64,000 nucleotides of DNA from Karalla daura. Taxonomy: Eukaryota > Chordata > Actinopteri > Chaetodontiformes > Leiognathidae. The notes under the pieces were generated by a model that made no database searches, had not been told where the DNA came from, and saw only the letters and a list, made by a program, of their open reading frames with translations. The stretch spans positions 17,708,642 to 17,772,641 of the forward strand of contig CM055197.1 of NCBI GenBank assembly GCA_029224185.1, written 5' to 3'. This document shows, piece by piece, positions 1-10,520 of the stretch (the first letter of the stretch is position 1; each line of letters starts with the position of its first letter). The position numbers were made by a program, and so were the translations under genes.

Positions 1-1
1 A

Positions 2-268
2 AACCCGGGGCAGGAGGGGCACCACCCCCACCAGGGGAGGCTGACCTCATGGTACCTGAACCAGGCTGGAGATCTGGGCCACCTGGGGGCCACGTACCCG
101 GCGCAGCAGCAGAACTTCCACTCGGTGCGAGAGATGTTCGAGTCCCAAAGAATTGGCTTGAATAACTCACCGGTGAATGGGAATAACAGCTGTCAGATGT
201 CCTTCCCACCCAGCCAGTCCATCTATCGCACTTCGGGAGCTTTCGTGTATGACTGCAGCAAGTTCTGA
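2..268 (+). CDS. foxc1: Forkhead box C1, C-terminal 88 residues (gene runs in from the left edge)
   Basis: The frame gives 88 residues and a TGA stop at 266-268. The end reads YRTSGAFVYDCSKF, the signature tail of vertebrate FOXC1. Before it come TSWYLNQAGDLGHLGATYP and NFHSVREMFESQRIGLNN, both hallmarks of the FOXC C-terminal region. FOXC1 is a nuclear forkhead transcription factor; this part belongs to the C-terminal transactivation region, not the winged-helix DNA-binding domain, which must lie upstream of the window. The gene is known to be a single exon in vertebrates, and no splice acceptor is needed to explain this frame. A His/Gln-rich stretch (HHPHQ) lies near the left edge. The ending NGNNSCQMSFPPSQS differs slightly from the mammalian form, in keeping with a fish. 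FOXC2 is less likely because the tail matches FOXC1 almost residue for residue. Fish often keep two copies (a and b), which I cannot tell apart here. Confidence 0.96.
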   Translation, partial: NPGQEGHHPHQGRLTSWYLNQAGDLGHLGATYPAQQQNFHSVREMFESQRIGLNNSPVNGNNSCQMSFPPSQSIYRTSGAFVYDCSKF

Positions 269-795
269 CCAAAAAGTATAAAGAATATTTCCCCCTCATG
301 GTGTTTGAACTCCAACGTTTCCCCCCTCAAACCCCTACATGGACTAAAATGAGACAGAAAACACAAAAACTGACTTGATCTTGTTTTTTCTTTGCCTCTA
401 AACAACAGTGTTACTGCAAATAACACGTAAGTCTCTCTTTTGCTTTTTGTGGCTTTATATATGTTTAAGGATATGTCAATTTTTTCCATGGACGTGTAAA
501 TTGCATATAGTAATTTATTTCTAAAAAAATAAATAAACAACAATGTAGCCGGATATTATGGACCAAACACCAAAAAAGAAGTGTTTCTAAATTGAGTTGC
601 CTTAATTGTCCAAAAGAAGAAAAAAGAAAAAATCAAAACAAAAAAAAAATTGTTCCATTATAAAAAAAAGTAAGTAAGGTAAAGGAACGTGTAGCCTATA
701 TCGCCGTACTATTTCAAAGATTCTTCCTTTGTTGAAAAGTATTTTTGAAGGATTTGTTTTGTTTGTTTAATAAATTGTCATTTTATGTGAGCTTA
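269..795 (+). other. foxc1: Probable foxc1 3' untranslated region
   Basis: A/T-rich sequence follows the stop codon directly, with several poly-A and poly-T runs and no continued reading frame. Overlapping AATAAA hexamers sit at 528-533 and 532-537, and another at 769-774. A 3' UTR of about 0.3 to 0.5 kb would fit either. The right edge is placed about 20 bases past the last signal and is an estimate. A minus-strand open frame across 223-543 is a chance shadow of the A/T-rich UTR. Confidence 0.75.
769..774 (+). terminator. foxc1: Polyadenylation signal AATAAA (distal candidate)
   Basis: An exact AATAAA lies about 500 bases after the foxc1 stop and is followed by T-rich and GT-containing sequence (TTGTCATTTTATGTG). 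Closer alternatives at 528-537 also match, so the transcript may have two ends. Confidence 0.6.
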
Positions 796-997
796 AAGTT
801 ACGCCTCGTTTCTTACAGCCTTGAATACAGGCCAGGGATATTTTACACCAGGTCTTAGTACTACGTGGAGGGTCAACGGGCCTCCATTTTAATCAAGGAA
901 TTAACTCCTATTTCTTTCATTTCCATAAGTAAACTAAGAATACTTGGGCTGATAACTACAGCACTGATTGACAAATGAATAATTAAACTACTTTTAT

Positions 998-1835
998 GCT
1001 CATGTAAAAAAAAGTATTATATATTGACTTGATATGATGCCCTAGTTGAATATTATACCTCCATGTAGGAGAATAATCCTGATTGACGATAAAGAGAAGA
1101 AATGTCGTTTCCATGGTTACGACTATGCGTGCGTGTTTTACGACACTTTATTTCGTATTTTACTCCCGCTATTAAAGAAGACGGGAAGATATCTGCAGCA
1201 CAGATTCAAATATTTACTAATATATGTATATATATTTTACCTCCACGAAAACAGAAAATACGCACTGACTTTAATCGATGACCTGGAGGAATATTATTCC
1301 TCCCCGTAATGGGAGTAAATGCTCAAGGTGACAAAAAAATATTATGTCACGCTTGCGATAACCTGTACGTATTTTACGACATATTTGTGTCATATTTTAC
1401 TCCCTGTTTATCCTTGTTGAAAATAAAGTGGACTGAGTTTCAGTTCACATCTTAAACACTTAAACTCTTGTGAAAAAAAATCAAGCATTTACTGACTTGC
1501 ATGGAGTCCTCTCCTCCCTTTACTACTTAAGGAAACAGCGAAAGGAACAATTCGTTTCCATGGTTACGATAATGCGTACGTATTTTTACGACATTTTCTG
1601 TCATATTTTACTCCCTGTTCACGCTGTTAGATAGCTGAGGATAGTTGCAGCGCACTTAACTCTTTTACGAAAAAAAAAGAATATTTGTATTCACATTTCC
1701 CCCTTACTTCAATCCTTTGCTCCTTAAGGGTAAACGCCTGTGGATGATAACGTGCGTGTTTCACGACCTTTTATGCCTTATTTTACTACTTGCACTGCTA
1801 AAGGTGCGGAGGGTTTTATTGGAGCTGAGTTCGCT
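998..1835. repeat. Degenerate tandem repeat, about four units of ~175-240 bp
   Basis: Four copies of one pattern follow each other. Each has an A-run (about 1006, 1247, 1473, 1670), then a segment like CACTGACTT, then CCATGGTTACGA or its decayed form, then GTNNTTTTACGAC (ending near 1144, 1380, 1592 and 1767), then TATTTTACTCC or a close variant. Units 1 and 3 are most alike, sharing CGTTTCCATGGTTACGA and TATTTTACTCCC. Spacing shrinks from about 236 to 212 to 175 bases, so deletions have accumulated. Short open frames at 1046-1309 and 1717-1905 are by-products of the repeat. I do not recognise the family. Confidence 0.75.
1285..1303. repeat. Perfect 9-bp inverted repeat inside tandem unit 2
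   Basis: GGAGGAATA is followed by one T and then TATTCCTCC, its exact reverse complement. The matching place in unit 1 (about 1050-1072) keeps only a partial form, so the palindrome is either specific to this unit or lost in the others. Confidence 0.7.
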
Positions 1836-1844
1836 TTGGATGGT

Positions 1845-1885
1845 TGTGTGTGTGTGTCTGTGTGTGTGTGTGTGTGTGAGTGTGT
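1845..1885. repeat. (TG)n microsatellite
   Basis: TG dinucleotides with a few interruptions directly follow the degenerate tandem repeat. A short (GTCT)n run lies further on at about 1993-2010. Confidence 0.95.
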
Positions 1886-2441
1886 TTACTGACGCATACC
1901 TTTAGTATCATACCGGGCGTGCCTAAGAGATGGACCCCGTTGTCACCTCAGGCCTTGGTCTTTGGGTCAGCTCGTCCCAGATTCAATCTGCTTGTCTGTC
2001 TGTCTGTCTGGGAGGATATTATAATAACTGCGGGAATGAGTGGTAGATGTTAAATCTGCGCTAGATTTTGCGCCCCAGATGTTTTTGCTCGACACGTTTT
2101 AACCTTTTCCCCCTCGGTGACTTAGGCGCACAGGAGTCCATTAATTTTAATCAGGGGAAACTCCCCAAACGATTTCCAAACAGTAAACAGTTTCATTATA
2201 CATGTGCTGGGGGATAGCTTATTGTTGTTCGTCATCTCAATTAACAGTTATTCACTTTAATATTTTGATTACTACTTTTATTTTAATCACTGAATTTCCC
2301 AAATATGCATAAAACGCACAGATTTTTATATTTTGAATGGTATCAGGGCAGGGTTTTAAAAACAAACCCGGATATTATTGGACGCAAGGAGTACGTAAAA
2401 TTGTTATTGCAGTGATTTTAAGGGCGTATAAACCTCGTCAC

Positions 2442-2477
<36 letters not shown>

Positions 2478-2487
2478 TGATGATGAT
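2442..2487. repeat. Compound (TAA)n-(GAT)n microsatellite
   Basis: About eleven TAA units change into four GAT units by a single base shift in the unit. Confidence 0.95.
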
Positions 2488-4361
2488 ATGGATAGTAGAC
2501 TTTAATACCAGACAACTGCACAAATTAAGAGGACAATTTAAACTGTAATATAATATTGTTATATTCTATCTGGTAATAAATACTAATTAAAAGACAAAAA
2601 AGACAAATGATAAGCTTTATAAAATAAAACATCACAATTCATAATAGATGTCATTAGACGTTATTATTTTAAAACGAGCTCAATGATTTATTTTTTGTGG
2701 CTTTTGGGGATTAGTTGAGAGTTTTTTTTTTTACTCTTTCCAACAGAAACACTGGGTTTGGAAACACTTCCCTGCAGAAAATGTGAACTAAGAGCCGCAT
2801 GCACACACTATCTGCAGCTTCAGGCTCAGGCTCATGTGCACATATCAAACCAGACTATACAGCATTAAAAAAAAGAAGAAAGAAAATATTTGAATGTTTT
2901 CAGCCACATTGGGCCTTATAGTCTGTCTCCCACTTCCCTGTAATCAGGCTGGCTGGTAAAAGTGCTGCGATCCTTTCCCTAATAAACAAACGTGGCGTTA
3001 GCCCTGAGATTGATGGCGCCCTCACAGAATCACAGAGCAGCTCAGGAAGGAATAAAATTCAATCAGAGAGCTGCAATCGTTTTTCATGAGACGGAAAAGG
3101 CAGAGAGGGAGAGACGGGGGTCAATGAGGAGGATGTCGGCCGCCCCAGCACCATCAACAATATAACAGGACATAGCACAGAGAGAGGGGAGGGGGACACG
3201 GGGGGGAGATGGAGAGGGAGGGGGTTATAATGAGGATATCTCAGATGCAGAGATTTGGTTTCTAACCTGTGCTTTTCATACTGTATAAAACAATGCGTCT
3301 ATGTATAGCTTGCTCTCTGTGGGGCCTCTGGGGGTCCTCATCCTGCCCCTGAGGGGTCCACTGCCACATATCTACAAATTTAATTTCACTTTCATTTCCC
3401 TTCACAGCTGCCTGGAAAATACACTTTACTGATTTTGTTTGTCGCCTTCAGCACGAACTTTTATATTAACATCAACAATAATCAGATGCATGTCCTGCAT
3501 CTCTTGTATGGCTGTCTCCCTCCTCCTCCTCCTTCTCCTCCTCTTCACCTCACAGACACACATACAGGTTTTAAGGGACCCCTCTTCCTCAGTTTCAGCT
3601 TCATTTTGCTTTTTCCTGAAACGTTCCGCTACATTCCTGAAAATGCGCAACTTCCCTGCTCGCTGCTCTGGCTGAAATGGCGCAGACAAAAGCGTCTCTG
3701 TGAGCCGCAGTTTTAATATTGCACACTATGGCAAACCAGCATCTATGCATAGCCTCAGTTACCTCCGGATAGCTTTTCCTCTTTTATTATATTCAGAAAT
3801 GTCCCGGGAATAGATCGTTTTAGGGGGAATTTTATGATATTATGGGACTATTCGGGTGAGGTGTGTGTTAGTTTGTGTTTGGAGATCAGGTCAAAGTTCA
3901 TGAAGTGCATACTGCTCAAACAAAAACAAACGCGTGGTCCGTAGCTAAAATACGCACTAAATATAAGATATCTCACTATTCTGAAACCTGCTGTGAATGA
4001 GGGCAAAATTGGTGACTAATATGTTGTGTTGACAGACATAAACCTCTGTTTTCTTTCTGTTATTACCCCCAGAGTGTGAATGAGATTATATTTACACTAT
4101 TATCCGTCTCTAAATTAAACACTGACGCTACATGAGAGAAGTTTGATCGACTTTTAGGGATATTTATCTCAGAAAGTGGTGTATAATTTCACAGCTTTTC
4201 CCCCTCTGCTGCCCCACGTTGTCGTAGAATTAGGTTTCTGCCATTTCCTACATCCCTAAAAGCAGTTTATTGCCGCATCTTTCTGGTTGTGTGTGATGGC
4301 ATCTGTGCGTAAAAGCGCAGAGCTCTTTTCCCTGCGTGGCTACCTGCAGACTGCGTGCACC

Positions 4362-4398
4362 TGTGTGCGTGTGTGTGCGTGTGTGAGTGTGTGTGTGT
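4362..4398. repeat. (TG)n/(CG) imperfect microsatellite
   Basis: Alternating TG with CG and AG interruptions. A minus-strand frame across it reads as a run of His-Thr, typical of a CA repeat and not of a gene. Confidence 0.9.
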
Positions 4399-6196
4399 CC
4401 AGCACAGCTCAGTAAATGGGGAAAAAACGACAGTTTTGCTTTAAGTGTGTGAGCCCTGAGCCCCGGCCGCCATCTGCTTCTAATTAGGAGTCTAGAGACG
4501 CAAACTGCGTCTGCGGCCAAACTGGAGAGAGGTTGGAGGTCCAACACTTGTCTCCCCCCGGCGCGTCTCATTTAAGAGACAAATGATCATTTCCAGTGTG
4601 GTGATTCAGAGGGATGAGGCGTAAACAAAGCTCCTGGATGAGAAGATGCAGCATCTTCTGCTCCAGGATAACAGAGGGCCACTGTGGGGGCCCGACCTGC
4701 AGGTAACCCTGCAGGCTTGGCGAGGGCTCTGAAACACGAACAGAGTTGCCTTCAAGTTCCACAAAAACCTGCTTTTCTCCTGCGGGTTTCTAATTATAGC
4801 GCCCTTTTTTTTCGCACACTTGAATGTGTATATTATGCGGCGCGACATACAGTCATTTATTGTCAATGTGGTTCCTACAGGACGCGCGTATAGCTTTCTG
4901 TTTCATCTGTCGCAGGTGTTTACTAATTAATCCATTATATATTGAATTTATCAACTATTAATGGACGTAAACAGTCATCAATGCAGTTTATTGTGAAATT
5001 ACTGCATAAATAAACCGATGTGTTAATCCGGTGAACGTTGATTTTTTTTCCTGACATTTGCGAAACACGTGGTCAAAGTGAAATAAACTTTGCAATTAAG
5101 CAGATTAGAGGTGAATACAACAACGTCATAGAACAATAGTAGAAGTGAGTGAACGGATTTCGCCGCATTGCCTCAATGATAATAAATAAGTGCGGTTTAA
5201 CACAATATGCACCCAAGTGCATAAATGCTCATTTTTCATACGTGGGGCGGGCGAGGGGGGGTAAGCTGCCTCCTGACAGGGAGGAGCAAACTTGAACCGT
5301 GCGTCTTGTGACACGCAGGGCCGCTTCAGAGCCGTGCAGCCGCTGCCATCTGAGCCACAGTAGCAGTTGTCCGTGTCCTTCGCGGAGCTCGTCTCAGTTT
5401 ATGGCGCAGGGGGAGACCACTGGGCTGGGGAGAGGGCCACACGGCAGAGGCTCAGGAGTCGCTCTCCCATTCCCTTTCCCTTAAAAAAAAACACTTTCAT
5501 GGTAAATAGAGACATTTTTACTGCGATCTGACGAGTCATGGTGATATATTCCTTGCATGTCCGGATCAGAATCAGAATCAGAATGGCGCGAAGTACCAAT
5601 AGAATGGGTAACATAAGTAGAGACACAGGGCAATAATAATGCCATTCAAAAAATGCTTTTCCCAATCTCGTTCTACTTATAAGAGTGCCATAATATAATG
5701 AAAATGGAGTCAAATTAAATGGAATATAGAGTTTATCTTTCTCATTTTAGGAATTTTGAGGCTCCTCTTTTGTCTTAAGTTCTTCTTTCTTTTTATTTTG
5801 CTATTATTTTGTTCCATTGAGAGTAGAAATCCCTCTCACGGCTGTAGTAGAAGAATCAGACACAAATGTGAATTAAAACATACATAAAACAGTTGAATAA
5901 GGTCAACTGTATTTTTCACTTATGCTTTAAATTCGCTGTGATTGGAACAATATTTCGAAATTGAAGGGACTACTACTAAGGGAACATAAAATTGCAAAAA
6001 GTCCTTTTAAATTTTCAAACATTTTGAAAATTAAGGTGCAATTAAAAAAAATAGAAAACTAAGACCAAGCATTTAGACTTGAGTAGATTTTATTAAATAG
6101 ACATGAATTAAAACATGTCTTTTATTATAATTCCTACTCATTTCTACATAATCTATTTGTGTTTCCTGCTTCAGGGCTCATCTATCTGCATACATG

Positions 6197-6200
<4 letters not shown>

Positions 6201-6275
<75 letters not shown>

Positions 6276-6278
6276 CAC
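6201..6278. repeat. (CA)n microsatellite, 78 bp
   Basis: Near-perfect CA array with one extra C near 6252, which splits it into two phases. Confidence 0.97.
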
Positions 6279-6377
6279 TCATACGCATAGGGACGTCACA
6301 TCAGTTTTCAGCAGACTCCCCCCTGATCCTCACATCATCTGAGCTCAGGGGGAGGTGAGTGGATGTAATCCGCACCA

Positions 6378-6413
6378 GAGGAGGAGGAGGAGGTGGAGGA
6401 GGAGGAGGAGGAG
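6378..6413. repeat. (GGA)n purine triplet repeat
   Basis: Twelve GGA-type triplets with one T interruption. The strand is all purine apart from that base. It lies 100 bases from the large CA array. Confidence 0.93.
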
Positions 6414-7563
6414 ACAGTGCTGGAAGTGACCCATCTCACTTCACTTCTGACTGCATCTAGTTTTCTCCAAGGAAGAGAAAAAAAAAGTGTCACACCAACC
6501 GAAGGCAGAGACAGTGATAAATTGGGCAGCAGAGTAAATGTCATCTTTTCTTAAAATAGAAAGGGGGGGGGGGTTGTGTGGATAGTGGCTTCATACACAG
6601 GAGGTGGACCACTGACGAAAACAAGCCTGAAATTTGATTTTGATAGGGTGGAGGTACAGTGTGTGTGTGTGTGTGTGTGGAGGTAAAGCCATCTAAACTC
6701 TCATAGAATCCCACTGGCAATTAATTCCTGGCAGAAGGAGCGTGCTCTTGCGTGCGGGATTGAAATCATGTGTGAAAGATGGGATTTGACGTGTGCTATG
6801 TTCTAAAAAGACACCCAAATCTTTCTTCAGCAGACTTCCTCTTGAATTATTTCCCACTAAGTGCCTTGTCACATCTTCCCTCTCCTGCCTTGGCTTTTAT
6901 TTTGAAGTTCAGCGAGAAGGCAGCACTGAAACCAGCTCCCTGGAAAACATAATCCAGCACACTCCATTTGATTTATTGGAAACAGATACAGACAGATACA
7001 GATCTAATAAACTTTCTTACTTCCTCTTTTTAAGATCTGTCAGTCATACAAACAGGTCAGTATGTCGTGAAATTACCTGATTAACACGTGCTGAAAGTTC
7101 AGAGCTTTAGCAGCAAATCTGTCTACATCAACACATCACATCACGGGGAATTTCATGTCTTTCTTCTCTGCTCCAAGTCTCAAGCCTTTTCGCTCTGCTC
7201 TGACTTAAATGACAGATTTGGTAAGTGATGTTTAGATAAAGATTTCCAGAGGTGTGAGCATGAAAGAGCATCAGCTACACCTTACAGATTAGCTGATAGC
7301 ATTGCCTTCAGATTACACAGATTGAGTGAATAAGGCATTTTCCTATTTATATGGACACAGTTGTTTTCATAATTAAACTCTATTTCAAGCCTGAAAGAAG
7401 ATCAGGCATTTAATGTGTTGTTGATATTCCTCAGCAATTATTCATTTTCCGTGCAGATTGATAACAGTGTGACCGACACGCTTTGCCACGGTTGCCGTTT
7501 TATTCACTCCACCATGCTCCTGATGGACTGTGAGAGCAAGCAAGAACAATGTAAGTGAGTGAT

Positions 7564-7576
7564 AGAGAAAGAGAGG

Positions 7577-7609
<33 letters not shown>
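7564..7609. repeat. (GA)n purine microsatellite
   Basis: GA dinucleotides interrupted by a few GGG and AAA triplets. The whole tract is purine on the + strand. Confidence 0.93.
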
Positions 7610-7726
7610 CAAAGCATGCACTGACTCACCTAATGCTCAGTCTCTGCAATCAGAGACATATAAGGCAGAGATTTACCTACAAACCCTGCCCTCCTGCCCA
7701 ACACCATCATGACATGCAACCAAATG

Positions 7727-7737
7727 CACACACACAC

Positions 7738-7794
<57 letters not shown>
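7727..7794. repeat. (CA)n microsatellite
   Basis: About 34 CA units with one CG interruption near 7741. Confidence 0.97.
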
Positions 7795-7795
<1 letters not shown>

Positions 7796-10039
7796 CGATA
7801 CAGGATGAAGTGTGAGGTGAAACACAGGTGAGGAAAAACAACCTGGCTAAAATAAAAACACTGACCTAAGCTACGTGCAAGTTGCAGTCAATTAAAATGT
7901 GCAGACTGAACACCACGCAATTCATAACTCAGATCCAATTTGCAGCATTAACCTTGAACATTTTCCTGTTTAAAACAGAAATGACACGCCACCTAAGGTC
8001 AAGTAGCAGTAAAATGAGTCGTATGGAAGAAGAACCGAATGTACAAATTAGGGTGAGAAATTCTTGCAGCACGCGTAATATAATATAACCATGTATAAAC
8101 AAATATCTGACATGTGAGAAGTGCAACACAGGTCTTTGCAGTGATCCAAGATGGATCTCGAATATCAGCTGTCTGAGCTCGTGTCAATGGACAATCTGCC
8201 CTTTGACCCCTGAGAGGAAACCCACTCCTCCCAGCGGCCTTTTTGCGGAGACCCATTGTTTACTCTTGAGCCAGTTAACCAATTTTCTCAGATTCGGCCT
8301 TTCTCCGTTTTTCATGCCTGGTTGCATTGTAGTGTTCAGACACAGTGGAGAAAGTCGAGGAGGGGAGTGAGGGCAGACTCCATAACAACACAGGGTGGAA
8401 GAACTTGATCTGCGGACACCAAGAGAGAGAATTAGTGAAGGAAAATATCTGAGGCGAAAGGGCTGAGGGATTGTGCTGCCTGTGGATCGTCACACCAGAG
8501 CATGAGTGAGTGAAATCGCTGCTTATTGTCATTTTCAAAAGCTTTTAATTTTGGATTGTAGCCATGAAAAAAAAAATTAAACTATGGATATGAGAAATAT
8601 GGATGCTACATGATGCATCCATGAGTTCATTAGTTATATTTAACACAGAGAAAAGTGTTCTTTGACTTTCTGAACATTGGAAAAAGTACAACATAGCAAC
8701 TCTTGAATATTAGTAAACAGATTTTTTTTTAAAGATCCAATTCATCTATCTCTCCAAGAAGCTCTTGAACACCCAACACATCTGAGAGCATCTCCTCTCC
8801 TAAGCCTCCTAAGCCTCCTCCTAACTGCTTGTTCTAATATTTTCTCAACTGCACTCTCACCACTTGGTGTTTATTGTTAGACATTAGTCTCTATTGTAAT
8901 TGAACTAGATTTTTTTTTCCAATGCAAGTTGCTGTGTAAAAACTTTGGGTAAAAAAAATAGTAAAAAAGTAAAAAAGTGCAAATATAAATGTAATTCAGT
9001 TCATGCTTTGAACAGTGTAAAACGCCTTTCCCATGTGAAACTCGGGACTTACAACATATTCATACAATTCCAGTGGCTCTTCTCGTGTTTCTCCGAGGTG
9101 TGCAGGTGTGAGGTCGTCTGCTGTGAGGCGGCCAGATGGTGTTTGTGTGTGATGGCGAGCAGCAGCGATACAGCGGTGGTTCCTTTCACAGATCAGCACT
9201 CATATCTCTGTTCCATCTCCAGGCCCTCTGCTCATATAAACATCCCCAGTCCATGGCCCTCTGATGTTTCTGCCATTGTGTTTACAGTGAGAAGTCAGGC
9301 AAATACGTGAACTTTGAGACAAAGCGAACAAGGATGAACAATGGGCCGTGTGGCCGTGCTAGCTGTAGTGGAAATTCTCAGTGTTTCAGAATGCAAAGGG
9401 AATATTTTTCTGAAGAAATTGTATAAAAAAATATTCCAAACACCTTTTTTTTCACCAGCTGCACATTATGTTCCCCTAGTGTTGCTTGCAGTCAAAACTA
9501 TTGAAAAGAATGGAATAAACAGCATTTAATCCTCCTGGGGTTTTTTTTGTACTCATCCCTGGTCTGCACACCACACACAGTAGGAAACAAGTTACAGTGA
9601 ATCAGCATGGATCAACCCCCACCCAGGAAAAAAAAAATCATATCCTAGTGCTCACGGCAAACGAAACAAAGACGTCAAGACTCGTGGAATGCAAAACGCA
9701 CATGCCCTCGTGTGTAAATGCTTACTCACAATTCTTACTCACATATTGTGCATTATGGCAAACGAGATACATCCCTTGGTTTGGAAAAATTGAGCTTTGT
9801 CTAAAATTAATCTAAAAAAAAAAGAGGAAAAAAAGAATCAATTGCACACGTTTCCAACCCGAACCTCATGCAAAGCCGTGACTCCAACATCAAAGCGTGC
9901 TCCGAGCGATTGTCCACCCCTCACCCTCCCTCCTTTGCTCCCTTTAAACTCTCTTTTTCAACTGGAGAAAGAAGAAAAATCCCCTGAACATCAAAGCGGG
10001 AGACAGAGAAAGTAATTTAGCCTTATCTTAATTGAGCTG

Positions 10040-10520
10040 CAATTTCAATAATGATCTTACACATTGGGACCGAGGAGGAGAGAAGGAGCTGCACGCTGCA
10101 GGACGACGCAGGGGCTGGCTAGCCTGCTCTGCTCTGCTTCTCTGTGCTCCACTGTGCTGTGCCGGCCGTCTAATCTCAGCTCCAGACATGTCATTGGCCG
10201 GTGATTTATGATGACCTAATGTTTTGTTTACTTCATGCTCATAACAGGCAGGCAGATTGCATAGGGCCCGCCGTATGTGGAAACTTGAAAGCGCCGGGAC
10301 GGCCTCGCAGGGCTGCAGTCCCCGGCAGTTCGCAGAAATAAACAGCTCTGTGCTCCGGCCACCTGGCACTGCACCTCCTGCAAATTGAGGACCAGGGCTG
10401 CCAGCCACTCCGAAGTTTACAGAAAGTCCAGGCCGTGTGTTTCATTGGCTGTCACGAAGCAGCCATCAATCTGCAGCGCGGAGGTTACACACTTGACTTA
10501 ACCCCGTGCAAAAACACATT
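10040..10520. promoter_or_regulatory. Candidate regulatory block A (motif-based, unproven)
   Basis: A unique block, richer in G/C than its surroundings, with no simple repeat. It has an exact forkhead core TGTTTAC at 10225-10231, an inverted CCAAT word (CATTGGCC) near 10192, and a homeodomain/CDX-like ATTTATGATG just before the forkhead core. Overlapping open frames on the minus strand (10028-10408 and 10239-10445) have Arg/Ala/Cys-rich random composition and no domain, so I take it as non-coding. A distal foxc1 enhancer, possibly autoregulated, would fit. This is inference. Confidence 0.3.

Larger units (their letters stand above)
1886..6200. other. Non-coding flank with scattered simple repeats
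   Basis: I see no coding exon on either strand. The stretch holds a compound trinucleotide repeat (2442-2487), pyrimidine triplets (about 3515-3547), a TG tract (4362-4398) and a small AGAATC-type array (about 5566-5583). The block 2900-3120 is more complex, with AATAAACAAACG (a forkhead-like site), and could be regulatory, but I cannot show it. CAAT-, TATA- and homeobox-like words occur at the level expected for A/T-rich DNA. Confidence 0.6.
6414..10039. other. Non-coding stretch with several microsatellites
   Basis: No exon-like frame with recognisable protein. It contains a G run followed by a TG tract (about 6563-6679), a GA array (7564-7609) and a CA array (7727-7794). A/T-rich parts alternate with ordinary unique sequence. 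Frames of 60-120 codons at 7999-8256, 8275-8538 and 8945-9310 look random in composition and overlap frames on the other strand. Confidence 0.6.

Noticed and set aside
5668..5680. CCCAATCTCGTT resembling the reverse complement of a GMDS KRDWG codon run
   Set aside because: Translation of the surrounding bases does not continue as GMDS in any frame.
6115..6342. Open frame with a long His-Thr run
   Set aside because: It is a direct translation of the (CA)n array; the flanks carry no protein signal. The same holds for frames at 7555-7815 and 56722-56994.
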